Shown one piece after another: positions 1-7,506 of a DNA stretch of 64,000 bases. This DNA comes from Lachnospiraceae bacterium (GTDB lineage Bacteria > Bacillota > Clostridia > Lachnospirales > Lachnospiraceae). The notes beneath the pieces are model-generated. The model was given only the letters and a program-made list of their open reading frames with translations, ran no database searches and had not been told where the DNA came from. Made by a program: the position numbers and the translations under genes. Each line of letters begins with the position of its first letter. Position 1 is the stretch's first letter. The stretch is from the NCBI GenBank assembly GCA_017936885.1, contig JAGBEO010000008.1:1-64000 (forward strand), read 5' to 3'.

Positions 1-182
1 ATGGTATGATAGGTATCAGAATAACGCCTTTCCTAGACGGTGGATTTTAGTTTTTCGACAACTCTATTATACCATATCCGGTGAGGAGTTATTTTATTTT
101 GTAACAAGAAGAAACCTGATTTTATGCGGGTTTCGGCATTTCGCAAACGCCTATTTGTGATATAGTCAAGGAGGAAAATACT
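1..182. other. left-edge region without a supported gene
   Basis: No convincing coding region is seen here. A weak 7-bp hairpin (AAACCTG at about 114-120 against CGGGTTT at about 129-135) could be the end of an upstream transcript. The strong AAGGAGG ribosome binding site at 168-174 belongs to the acetyltransferase that starts at 183. An extended -10 look-alike (TGATATAGT, 158-166) would place the transcript start inside that ribosome binding site, so it is not called as a promoter. Confidence 0.4.
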
Positions 183-707
183 ATGCTCAGACTCAGACCA
201 TATAAAATTAGTGATGCCAAGACAATTATTACCTGGTGCAAAGATGAGACTGCATTTAGAAAATGGACTTCTGATAGATATGAAAATTTTCCGATCACGG
301 AAATTGATATAAATAAGAAGTACATAGACAATAATGGAGATTGTATGGAACCGGATAATTTTTATCCTATGACAGCATTTGATGAGAGTGGTATTGTCGG
401 ACACCTTATCATGAGGTTTACAGATGAAAAGAAAACGGTTTTGCGATTTGGGTTCGTAATTGTAGATGATACCAAAAGAGGTAAGGGTTATGGTAAGGAA
501 ATGATTTCACTGTCTTTTAAATTCGCTTTTGAGATACTCAAAGCGGATAGGGTAACCATTGGAGTATTTGAAAATAATATGCCTGCATATTATTGCTATA
601 AAGCTGCTGGATTTAAGGATGTGGAAGCAGAAGAAATGATATGTGAGTTATTCGGCGAAAAGTGGAAAGTCTTAGAGTTGGAACTTACAAAGGAAGAATA
701 TTTATAA
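183..707 (+). CDS. GNAT-family N-acetyltransferase
   Basis: A 174-residue protein with the layout of a GNAT acetyltransferase, which moves an acetyl group from acetyl-CoA to an amine. It opens with LRLRPYKISDA, typical of RimJ/RimL-like members. The acetyl-CoA loop is visible as the RGKGYGKEM stretch near residues 99-107, and the C-terminal motif B region (FENNMPAYYCYKAAGFK) is near residues 128-145. The ATG at 183 follows AAGGAGG at a good distance, so the start is secure. The substrate cannot be told. The gene is more AT-rich than the housekeeping genes downstream and may be part of a small accessory segment reaching to about 1.75 kb. Confidence 0.85.
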   Translation: MLRLRPYKISDAKTIITWCKDETAFRKWTSDRYENFPITEIDINKKYIDNNGDCMEPDNFYPMTAFDESGIVGHLIMRFTDEKKTVLRFGFVIVDDTKRGKGYGKEMISLSFKFAFEILKADRVTIGVFENNMPAYYCYKAAGFKDVEAEEMICELFGEKWKVLELELTKEEYL

Positions 708-779
708 AATATCAACATCTGCCATTTCATTGGTAAATCGATTAAAGAGAAGAATCGGGATTTGATGAGGTGCTAAAGC

Positions 780-1148
780 ATGGAAAATAGAATCTATAAC
801 AAAATAAAAACGGAACTAAAAGCCAGACCAAAGCAGTTAACATGTTTAGATCAATGGCTATTTACAGTAGTAAACACGGCTAAGTCAATCATTGACAATA
901 CAAGTAAAAACAACATGGATCTTGTTATGAAGTTCGCGGATTGTAATAGTACCAGCCAAATTCAGCAGGAATTTGATATCATACAAGGCAAATTTGGTCG
1001 AGAAGGTTTTTCTCAAAGATATAGTCCCAATTATATTTATCTTTGTTCACTGGTTGCTAATTATCCTGATCAGAAGCTTTCAAATAGAGATAGAGAATTA
1101 GTAAGGCAATATTGTGCGGTCGAAACTTATTTATTATATGAGTTATAA
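780..1148 (+). CDS. hypothetical protein, 122 residues
   Basis: I do not recognise a family. The protein is 122 residues, with a lysine-rich start (ENRIYNKIKTELKARPKQL), no signal peptide and no membrane segment. It looks mostly helical, with several tyrosines near the C-terminus and a YLLYEL ending. The ATG at 780 is preceded by GATGAGGTGCTAAAGC, giving a plausible GAGGTG ribosome binding site. It lies between the acetyltransferase and the MreB-like gene on the same strand and shares their AT-rich composition, so it may be co-transcribed with either. No function is proposed. Confidence 0.55.
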   Translation: MENRIYNKIKTELKARPKQLTCLDQWLFTVVNTAKSIIDNTSKNNMDLVMKFADCNSTSQIQQEFDIIQGKFGREGFSQRYSPNYIYLCSLVANYPDQKLSNRDRELVRQYCAVETYLLYEL

Positions 1149-1174
1149 AATTGGAAGTTGTAAAGGAGTCAGGT

Positions 1175-1741
1175 ATGGTTGATTTGAACCTCTACGAACC
1201 GGCGGATATAATCATATATGCGGAAAGCGGGGATGTGGTGTTAAAGGAAAAATCTCTGATCGCCTTTGACAAAACAACCAATCAGGTTATTGTAGCTGGA
1301 AATGAGGCGGAATATGCGGATAACAGGCGGGATGGAACGATCGTTGTCATGTCGCCCTTGCGTCTTGGCATGGTTGCTGATTTTACAGTGGCAGAAAAGA
1401 TGTTTCGTATGTTCTTTATGAAAGCGGGAATCAAACCAGGGAAAATACGCAGAAAAAGAGTGGCGGTCAGCGTTCCTTCCGGAGCGACAGAGGTTGAAAA
1501 GAAAGCTTATCAGGATCTGTTTTATCTCATCTGCAATGCATCCGAAGTTCTGCTGACAGATATGAGAATCACTGAATTCATAAGCAAAATGCCGGAAACG
1601 GCTTCAAAGTATAAAATAATGATAGAAATAGCGAAGGATGAGCCTGCCGCTTATGTAAGAGAAATACTGAAAAAAGGGATCACATGTGCAAAGCAGGCAG
1701 GAATGACCATGGAAGAAGTGGCGGAATTCCTGGGTGTCTGA
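1175..1741 (+). CDS. truncated MreB/Mbl-like protein with divergent C-terminus
   Basis: A 188-residue protein clearly related to the N-terminal third of MreB/Mbl. Stretches such as GDVVLKEKSLIAFDKTTNQV, SPLRLGMVADFTVAEKMF and VAVSVPSGATEVEKKA line up with KGVVLKEPSVVAFDRDTNKI, RPLRQGVISDYQVTEKMM and IAVCVPSGVTEVEKKA of the full-length Mbl at 7507-8499. The phosphate-1 loop (DLGTAS in Mbl) is lost (DLNLYEPAD). After about residue 130 the similarity ends, and a helical tail of about 60 residues replaces the rest of the actin fold, including DIGGGTSD. It therefore probably cannot bind ATP in the usual way. ATG 1175 is preferred over an upstream TTG at 1151 because GGAG at 1165-1168 sits 6 nt before it. 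A partner or modulator of actin-like filaments, or a decaying paralogue, are both possible. Confidence 0.7.
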   Translation: MVDLNLYEPADIIIYAESGDVVLKEKSLIAFDKTTNQVIVAGNEAEYADNRRDGTIVVMSPLRLGMVADFTVAEKMFRMFFMKAGIKPGKIRRKRVAVSVPSGATEVEKKAYQDLFYLICNASEVLLTDMRITEFISKMPETASKYKIMIEIAKDEPAAYVREILKKGITCAKQAGMTMEEVAEFLGV

Positions 1742-1855
1742 CAGACTGCGGACTTGTTGGTAATATAGTGTTAAAGAGGAATACGCGGATAGCATTGCAT
1801 AACCGAGTATTAACTCTCAATATAGGTAGCAGAAAAAAGTAGGAGGAATCATATC

Positions 1856-2386
1856 ATGAGTAATGTAATCGAAGTCATTGAGAAAAGAAGTTCTACAAGA
1901 GGCTATACAGAAGAACCTTTGACAAATGAAGAACTGAATGCATTGATCCAGGCAGGACTGCAGGCACCCACAGCCGCCAATAAGCAGGAAATCCATTTTA
2001 CAGTTTTAAAAGGAGATCATCCAATCCTAAAAGAAATGGAAGACGAGAAGAACAGACTGCGTGACATCTCTGCGCTGGAGCATAACTTTTACTATGAGGC
2101 GCCCACGGTTATCGTGCTGAGCGCTGACAAAGACTATAAGTGGAGCCCGCTGGATGCCGGTATAGCGGTGGAAAATATCGCTCTTGCAGCAGAAGGGCTT
2201 GGACTCGGGAATCTGATCATCGGATGTATTTATGATGCTTTAAGGGGTGAGAAAAGAGAATATTTTTCTGACGCGCTGCAATTCCCTGAGAATTATGAGT
2301 TTGAGATTGCAATAGCCGTTGGACACAAGGCAGTTGCAAAAGAACCGCATACTTATGATGCTGCGGCGCAGGTTACATATTTGTAA
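1856..2386 (+). CDS. nitroreductase-family flavoprotein
   Basis: A 176-residue protein of the FMN-dependent nitroreductase superfamily, which uses NAD(P)H to reduce nitro compounds, quinones or related acceptors. Family features include the N-terminal EKRSSTRGYTEEPL segment (the RRSxRxF-type FMN contact), LIQAGLQAPTAANKQ near residues 33-47, and the central AGIAVENIALAAEGLGLG helix near residues 101-118. The family usually acts as a dimer. A GGAGG ribosome binding site lies just before ATG 1856. A rho-independent hairpin follows at 2413-2458, so the gene probably ends its own transcript. The substrate is unknown. Confidence 0.88.
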   Translation: MSNVIEVIEKRSSTRGYTEEPLTNEELNALIQAGLQAPTAANKQEIHFTVLKGDHPILKEMEDEKNRLRDISALEHNFYYEAPTVIVLSADKDYKWSPLDAGIAVENIALAAEGLGLGNLIIGCIYDALRGEKREYFSDALQFPENYEFEIAIAVGHKAVAKEPHTYDAAAQVTYL

Positions 2387-2412
2387 AATATATTATATGA
2401 TTCGTAAAAAGT

Positions 2413-2458
2413 AAAAGTGATTTGGCGGTATGGATTGTAATGCCGCTGAATCACTTTT
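2413..2458 (+). terminator. terminator hairpin after the nitroreductase gene
   Basis: A 10-bp outer stem (AAAAGTGATT at 2413-2422 with AATCACTTTT at 2449-2458) encloses an inner 6-bp stem (CGGTAT with ATGCCG, one wobble). The run of T lies in the closing strand of the stem and continues as TTTTGTC. The position 27 bp after the stop codon fits transcription termination. Confidence 0.65.
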
Positions 2459-2509
2459 GTCAGTTAATGGCAGAATATGCCTAATTGTTAGTAGCATATA
2501 AATATGATA

Positions 2510-2568
2510 TTGACAATGCAATAAGACTGTGGTAGTCTATAAACACAAACAGACTACCACAGTCTTAT
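2510..2568 (+). promoter_or_regulatory. promoter with paired palindromic BlaI-type operators
   Basis: TTGACA at 2510-2515 is a consensus -35. At 17 bp spacing the -10 position (TAGTCT, 2533-2538) falls inside a perfect 18-bp inverted repeat whose arms are 2521-2538 and 2551-2568. Each arm is itself a dyad: AGACTGTGGTAGTCT at 2524-2538 and AGACTACCACAGTCT at 2551-2565, about 27 bp apart centre to centre. GTAGTC-type half-sites resemble known BlaI/MecI operators. The placement over the promoter of a BlaI-like gene suggests autorepression. Repressor binding is inferred. Confidence 0.65.
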
Positions 2569-2642
2569 AATTCGTTTAGTATTTAGTGTAATACAGGCAG
2601 CTAAGCTTAATAGGAAGAATGTAAAGAAAAAGGAGCAAACTT

Positions 2643-3011
2643 ATGGAAAAGGAACCGATCAAATTATTTGACTCAGAACTGCGGGTTATGGACGTGCTGT
2701 GGAGAGAGGGAGACTGCCATGCGAAGCATGTTGCGGAAGTGCTGACCAGAGAAGTTGGATGGAACAAGAATACCACCTATACTCTGATTAAGCGCTGCAT
2801 GAAAAAAGGCGCGATTGAGCGCATAGAACCGAATTTTCTGTGCCATGCCCTCATTCCGAAGGAGCAGGTGCAGGAGGCAGAGACACAGGAGTTGATCAAC
2901 AAAGTATATGACGGATCAGTGGATAAATTGTTTGCGGCATTGTTAGGCAGTAAGAAACTGTCGCCGGAGCAGATTGAGAAGCTGAAAGCGATGGTGGAGG
3001 AAATGTCTTAG
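2643..3011 (+). CDS. blaI: BlaI/MecI/CopY-family transcriptional repressor
   Basis: A 122-residue winged-helix repressor. The N-terminal DNA-binding part includes LFDSELRVMDVLWREG and the recognition region NKNTTYTLIKRCMKKGAIERI. The C-terminal helices (about 85-122) match the dimerisation part of the family. Such repressors bind dyads at their own promoter and are inactivated by proteolysis when the partner M56 membrane protease senses a signal. Here the M56 gene follows directly at 3090, and a double operator lies upstream at 2521-2568. AAGGAG at about 2629-2634 precedes ATG 2643. The signal need not be a beta-lactam, because the partner lacks a penicillin-binding domain. Confidence 0.88.
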   Translation: MEKEPIKLFDSELRVMDVLWREGDCHAKHVAEVLTREVGWNKNTTYTLIKRCMKKGAIERIEPNFLCHALIPKEQVQEAETQELINKVYDGSVDKLFAALLGSKKLSPEQIEKLKAMVEEMS

Positions 3012-3089
3012 AACATAGAATGAGCCAATGTGTTGCCGGGTGATGATTAGTAATGGATGTGCTGATATGTGAAAGGGTAAGGTGCTGTA

Positions 3090-5057
3090 ATGGGATTGAC
3101 GGAAATAAGTGCTGCGGGAGCAATCATGATTGCTTTTGTTATCTTAACACGAAAGATAATGGGAAACAGACTGCCGAAAGTGACTTTTCTGGTGCTGTGG
3201 TGGTGCGTTATTCTCCGACTGCTTCTGCCTTTTGGAATTCCCTCTTCGTGTAGTGTTGTTTCTATCGCGGAAAATGGTGGGAGTTATCTACGGACTGCAA
3301 TAGCAGACATTGCAGAGCGAAATGTGTCAGAATTAAACATTACAGAAAGCTATGTAGAAAGGTTAAGCATCGACGAACCGCTTGCGGCAGAATCAGACAA
3401 CTCAGATCAGAGTGTTGTCGTGGAAACTGCCGAAGCGTACTCTGTAAGCAGCACGGCATTAGAAGTGCCCGCCACATTGAAAGAATACGCATATTATCTC
3501 TATCTTGCAGGAACTGCCATTTTTGCAGCCTTTTTCCTGATAGGATATCTTCGGGGACTAAGAGCCTTTGCGGTAGCAATACCGGTGAAAGAAGAAGCGG
3601 TGACTGAGTGGGCAGCCGGGCATCCTCTTCGTAGAAAATATGTGGTAAAAAAGCTGCGCGGACTTTCCGGGCCGATCACCTATGGGATAAGAAAGCCAGT
3701 GATCTTACTGCCGGAGGTTTTGTGTGAGGGATTAGCAACAGGCAGTATTTCCAAAGAAGAGCTTTCCTATATTCTATTGCATGAGTATATCCATATCTGC
3801 AGATGGGATGCATTGACTAAGATTTTTTTAGCGGCGGCGGTATGCCTGCATTGGTGGAATCCTATGGTCTGGTGGATGTATGTTCTGGCGAATCGGGATA
3901 TAGAGTTATCCTGTGATGAGGCGGTGCTGTGGAAACTTGGAGAGGACAAAAAGGCCGCATACGCAAATCTTTTGATCGCTATGGAGACATGGAAAAGCGG
4001 TTTTACCCCTTTTTACAGTGGGTTCGGAACTGAAAAAACGGAAGAGAGGATTTATGCGGTTATGAAAAATAAAAAGTATACAATTGCTGCAGTTGCAGCG
4101 GTTGCCATATTAGTGTTGGGAACAGTAATAGTATTTAGTTTTTCTGAGAGGGCGGATTCAAAGGCATCCCCGGAAGCAACTTTTGTAGAATCCGCAGAGG
4201 GTTCAGAGGAAGAAGCGTCCATTAACGCAGAAAAAGAATACGAACAGTTGTCAAAAGAATATGCAGCTTTGGGCGTGACGGAAGATGATAAGGGAAATTT
4301 GTATTATAATGGCGAATTGGTGCGCTTTTTCCTGGACGGCTATGAACAGAAAGGAGAGGGAGGCGGAGAGAATCAGATCAGTCGATACACCTATTACAAT
4401 GATAAAGGAACGGTAGACGTTCATACGGTGTATGATGATCTGCGGCAGGAGGATGGCAGCACTGAATTATTTGGAAAACTGATTGATATTGTGCCCTATT
4501 CAGAGGAAGAGTTTGCAGCCAGAAGTGAGGAATGGCAAGAGTCGCAGAAGACCCTTTATGAAGGGGAAGAAAACATAGCATATGAAGCCTCCTACAACAC
4601 ATACAGTGGGGACAAGACTCCTGAGGCGACCACATCCGTGGCTGAAGCTGTGCTGATAGAGAGTGCAGATGTGGAACTGTCAGAGATAGATTATGATAAT
4701 GGGCGCTCAGTCTCAGAGTTTACAGTCGAGGCAGTAGAAACGAATGTTGAAGCGGCTGGCGAAACAAGTGTCGGCGGAGTCACTGAAGCAGTCGAATCGG
4801 AGGAGAATACAGCTGATACTGGAAGAAGTCATGCAGACATATTTGCGCAATATGCAAAATGGGGCATTACTTATGAAGAGAATGATGGTAAACGTAATGT
4901 CTACTTAAACGGGGAACTGGTCGGGCTTTTTGTCGATGTAGACAAGAACAATCAGCGCACCTTTGCCTTCGAGTCTTCGGATGGAGGTGACCTGGTAGTC
5001 GGTACAATCTATGATAAGAACGGCAGGCTTTATGGGGTAAAGGAAATATCGGAGTAA
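3090..5057 (+). CDS. BlaR1-like M56 sensor protease with duplicated extracellular domain
   Basis: A 655-residue membrane protein. Hydrophobic segments near residues 5-50, one near 135-160 and one near 330-352 surround an M56 zinc protease domain. The catalytic HEYIH motif is at residues 231-235, within the LLHEYIHICRWD stretch, with the helper segment ELSCDEAVL further on. Members cleave the cognate BlaI repressor after signal binding. The C-terminal outer region is not the usual penicillin-binding sensor. It has two related modules, one from about residue 384 (YEQLSKEYAALGV, then NLYYNGELVRFF) and one from about residue 580 (FAQYAKWGITYEE, then NVYLNGELVGLF), joined by an acidic Glu/Ser-rich linker. 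The 3' end overlaps the convergent HD gene by 28 bp. Confidence 0.82.
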   Translation: MGLTEISAAGAIMIAFVILTRKIMGNRLPKVTFLVLWWCVILRLLLPFGIPSSCSVVSIAENGGSYLRTAIADIAERNVSELNITESYVERLSIDEPLAAESDNSDQSVVVETAEAYSVSSTALEVPATLKEYAYYLYLAGTAIFAAFFLIGYLRGLRAFAVAIPVKEEAVTEWAAGHPLRRKYVVKKLRGLSGPITYGIRKPVILLPEVLCEGLATGSISKEELSYILLHEYIHICRWDALTKIFLAAAVCLHWWNPMVWWMYVLANRDIELSCDEAVLWKLGEDKKAAYANLLIAMETWKSGFTPFYSGFGTEKTEERIYAVMKNKKYTIAAVAAVAILVLGTVIVFSFSERADSKASPEATFVESAEGSEEEASINAEKEYEQLSKEYAALGVTEDDKGNLYYNGELVRFFLDGYEQKGEGGGENQISRYTYYNDKGTVDVHTVYDDLRQEDGSTELFGKLIDIVPYSEEEFAARSEEWQESQKTLYEGEENIAYEASYNTYSGDKTPEATTSVAEAVLIESADVELSEIDYDNGRSVSEFTVEAVETNVEAAGETSVGGVTEAVESEENTADTGRSHADIFAQYAKWGITYEENDGKRNVYLNGELVGLFVDVDKNNQRTFAFESSDGGDLVVGTIYDKNGRLYGVKEISE

Positions 5058-5551
5058 AATATTGTCCGGCAGATCCGTGTCCCGGTTTCCGTGCGGAATA
5101 CCTTATGAAGCATCGTATCCACAGCGTCTGCCGGAAGATGATCTTCACAGAGGTTCACTAATGCATCTGCTTCTAAGAGGATTCGGTAATCCATATTGTC
5201 CACCTGATCATAGGTGTGATGATGTGCTACGAGAAAACATATCCTGTCAACGATATCGGAAGCAAAACCGATGGCAGAGAGCATCACGCGGGCAGGGGCA
5301 GGGCCTTCCTGTTCCTGCAGTTTGCCGTTGCAGCTGCCGTACTTTTCTTCCGCAGGCCGGATGCCGATATCGTGAACAAGTGCCGCAGCTTCTAAAATCA
5401 ACTGTGTTTTCTCATCCAGATTTTCCCCCATACCAATTATTTTTGCAAAGCTGTGTACCTTTATAAAATGCTGAATACGTTTAGGATCACCTTTATCATA
5501 AGTGATCATAGCCTCTGTAAGCTGATAGAGCATATCATTCTTAGTCTGCAT
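5030..5551 (-). CDS. HD-domain metal-dependent phosphohydrolase
   Basis: A 173-residue HD-superfamily protein. The metal-binding pattern is visible as RIQHFIKVHSFAKIIG, then the AAALVHDIGIR stretch with the HD doublet, then LVAHHHTYD, and finally ILLEADALVNL with the last Asp. The family hydrolyses nucleotide or cyclic nucleotide phosphates. Substrate cannot be inferred, and the small size suits a stand-alone HD hydrolase. The start is placed at the Met encoded at 5549-5551, because AAAGGTG lies just upstream and the preceding extension has no homology signal. It is convergent with the M56 gene and overlaps its 3' end. Confidence 0.78.
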   Translation of the reverse strand: MQTKNDMLYQLTEAMITYDKGDPKRIQHFIKVHSFAKIIGMGENLDEKTQLILEAAALVHDIGIRPAEEKYGSCNGKLQEQEGPAPARVMLSAIGFASDIVDRICFLVAHHHTYDQVDNMDYRILLEADALVNLCEDHLPADAVDTMLHKVFRTETGTRICRTIFYSDISFTP

Positions 5552-5747
5552 AAGGAACACCTTTCTGATTTCTAAATATATAGACAAATCCCTTTCTTTT
5601 TCAGAATATATCAATTAAATAAAAATACACTCTAATCTTAGGCGGCAGCAGTATAAAAGTCAAGCAGGCTGTTGTAGGATTGGAGTTTTACGGTTAGGAT
5701 ACTATTTATATACTAATTACGAAGAAAATAAAAATATTTCACAGCCA

Positions 5748-5777
5748 TGAAACTTTTTGCAGTCTGCACCGGTCTAA
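5748..5777 (+). promoter_or_regulatory. ECF-sigma promoter for the sigV-rsiV pair
   Basis: TGAAAC at 5748-5753 is followed after about 16 bp by CGGTCTAA at 5770-5777. TGAAAC with a CGTC-like -10 is the usual ECF pattern of the SigV/SigW type. It lies about 50 bp upstream of an ECF sigma gene, so autoregulation is the natural reading. The -10 is not perfect (CGGTCT rather than CGTCTA). Confidence 0.6.
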
Positions 5778-5828
5778 CATTCAGTCGGTATTCATTACAG
5801 ATGTGAAATGCATAGGAGGTAAGAAAAC

Positions 5829-6368
5829 TTGCAAGGCTTAAGTGAGAGAAAAAGAACAAGCAATGAAAAAGTAATCGAGCAAATCATATTGGAGCAATAC
5901 AATCAATATTATCAGCTGGCATACAGTTATGTGCATAATGAGGCAGATGCGGGTGATATTGTGCAAAGCGGTGCATATAAGGCATTGCGCAGCAGCCATA
6001 CCCTGCGCAACCCGAAATATGCAAAGACATGGGTTCACCGGATCATGTTAAACGAGGTGTTTAACCATTTATCACAGCCGAAATTAGAATCCTATGAATC
6101 TTTGCAGGAAGAGCGGGGCAATGAGTCAGAACATACGCAAGACAGCTATTCCGACATAGATTTACAAAGGGCATTGGATGCGCTGCCCTCACAGGAGAAA
6201 GCCATTGTCATCATGAGGTATTTTGAGGATAAAAAGCTGGATGAGATCGCGGATATTCTGGAGATTAATGTCAGCACGGTTAAAAGTAAATTGTACCGCA
6301 GCATGGAAAAACTTCGCGTTAAGTTGTCGGACGAATCAACCGCTATAGGAATGGGAGGATTAGTATGA
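5829..6368 (+). CDS. sigV: ECF RNA polymerase sigma factor, SigV-like
   Basis: A 179-residue ECF sigma factor. Region 2 is at about residues 12-80 (QYNQYYQLAYSYVHNEADAGDIVQ, then NPKYAKTWVHRIM). Region 4 is at about 112-165 (LDALPSQEKAIVIMRYFEDK, then EIADILEINVSTVKSKLYR). TTG 5829 is chosen because AGGAGGT (5814-5820) is 8 nt upstream. The stop overlaps the start of the next gene as ATGA, implying translational coupling with an RsiV-like anti-sigma factor. In Bacillus, SigV answers lysozyme. The same trigger here is inference from the partner's domain make-up. Confidence 0.85.
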   Translation: MQGLSERKRTSNEKVIEQIILEQYNQYYQLAYSYVHNEADAGDIVQSGAYKALRSSHTLRNPKYAKTWVHRIMLNEVFNHLSQPKLESYESLQEERGNESEHTQDSYSDIDLQRALDALPSQEKAIVIMRYFEDKKLDEIADILEINVSTVKSKLYRSMEKLRVKLSDESTAIGMGGLV

Positions 6369-7297
6369 AGGATAATATTTTAGAATTTGAAACCGGAAAA
6401 GAAAACAGCATGGCAGCATTTGAGTCATTAAAAAAGGAGTATAAAGAGGTGCAAATGTCAGAGGAACAACTGAGAAATCTGGAAATAGTGATGCAGCAGG
6501 CGAAAAAGGAAAACAGAGAGGAACGGGGAAGAAGGCATACAATGAGATACGTGACTGCAGCGGCAGCAGTCATGCTTGCATTTCTGATTCTGCCTAATAC
6601 ATCGGCAACGGCTGCATATGCAATGGAGAAGATTCCGGTTATCGGGCAGTTGGTAAAGGTGGTTACATTCCGCGATTATGAATATGAAGATGACAGAAAC
6701 AGTGCTTCTGTCGATATTCCCAAGCTGGAAGTGGAGCAGACAGACGGTGAGAAGGCGCTTCAGAAGGAATTAGAGAAAACTACGGACGAAATTAATGCTG
6801 AGATCGAAGAGATCAGCATGAAGCTGGTGGAAGAATTTAAAGAATCCATGGAAAATGAGATGGGTTATCAGGACCTTATAGTACAGAGTGAAGTATTGGC
6901 AACAACGCAGGATTATTTTACCTTGAAGCTGCTTTGCTATCAGGGTGCAGGCAGCGGCTATCAGTTTAACTATTACTACACAATAGATTTGAACACAGGA
7001 GAACGTCTGCAGTTGCAGGATATTTTCAAGGAAGGTGCAGATTATATAACACCCATCAGTGAAAATATCAAAGAGCAGATGCGGGCACAGATGTCAGCAG
7101 ACGAAAATGTGCAGTATTGGCTGGATAATGAAGTGGAAGAATGGAATTTTAAGGCGATCACAGACGAAACCTCTTTCTATCTGAATGAGAAAGGAAACGT
7201 AGTCATCGGATTTAATGAAGGAGATGTGGCGCCGATGTATATGGGAACGGTGGAGTTTGAAATTCCTGCGGAAGTATTAAAAGATATCAGAAAGTGA
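6365..7297 (+). CDS. rsiV: RsiV-like membrane anti-sigma factor (DUF4163/DUF3298)
   Basis: A 310-residue anti-sigma factor. The cytoplasmic part (residues 1-60) should hold the sigma factor. A single membrane segment follows at about 61-80, and then the AxA-type motifs ATA and AYA near 81-86, where a signal peptidase could cut. The outer part begins EKIPVIGQLVKVVTFRDY and contains a DUF4163/DUF3298 arrangement ending in FNEGDVAPMYMGTVEFEIP. In Bacillus subtilis RsiV binds lysozyme directly and is then cleaved, releasing SigV. The same layout supports that model here. The gene overlaps sigV by 4 bp (ATGA), and GGGAGG at 6353-6358 serves as its ribosome binding site. Confidence 0.8.
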   Translation: MKDNILEFETGKENSMAAFESLKKEYKEVQMSEEQLRNLEIVMQQAKKENREERGRRHTMRYVTAAAAVMLAFLILPNTSATAAYAMEKIPVIGQLVKVVTFRDYEYEDDRNSASVDIPKLEVEQTDGEKALQKELEKTTDEINAEIEEISMKLVEEFKESMENEMGYQDLIVQSEVLATTQDYFTLKLLCYQGAGSGYQFNYYYTIDLNTGERLQLQDIFKEGADYITPISENIKEQMRAQMSADENVQYWLDNEVEEWNFKAITDETSFYLNEKGNVVIGFNEGDVAPMYMGTVEFEIPAEVLKDIRK

Positions 7298-7370
7298 AAC
7301 TTTTGACGCGTCTTATTCGTATTATAAACAGGAGCAGAAGATAAAATTATAAAAAAATTGTGAAAGCACT

Positions 7371-7398
7371 TTGAAAAACTCTTTCTTTGGGGTATAAT
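7371..7398 (+). promoter_or_regulatory. sigma-A type promoter of the mbl-flagellar rod cluster
   Basis: TTGAAA (7371-7376), a 16-bp spacer and a perfect TATAAT (7393-7398). Transcription should begin near 7405, giving a leader of about 100 nt before the ATG at 7507. Confidence 0.75.
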
Positions 7399-7506
7399 GT
7401 ATGCAGCAAATTGCGCAATTCTATCCAATTAGCTGATTTCGTGTTTAGTTTGATTGTAATTGGAAATTATGTAATATAGATGCCGGAAGAAAGGGGTACA
7501 TTGTAA

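Noticed and set aside
158-166. Extended -10 (TGATATAGT) as promoter of the acetyltransferase gene
   Set aside because: The transcript would start inside the ribosome binding site at 168-174 and lose it.
33-404. Minus-strand open frames at 33-404 and 122-331
   Set aside because: They lie opposite the acetyltransferase start and its ribosome binding site, have no ribosome binding site of their own and look like random composition.
7291-7320. TGAAAC followed by CGTCTTA as a second ECF promoter after rsiV
   Set aside because: The spacing between the two elements is only about 8 bp, far short of the 16 bp needed.
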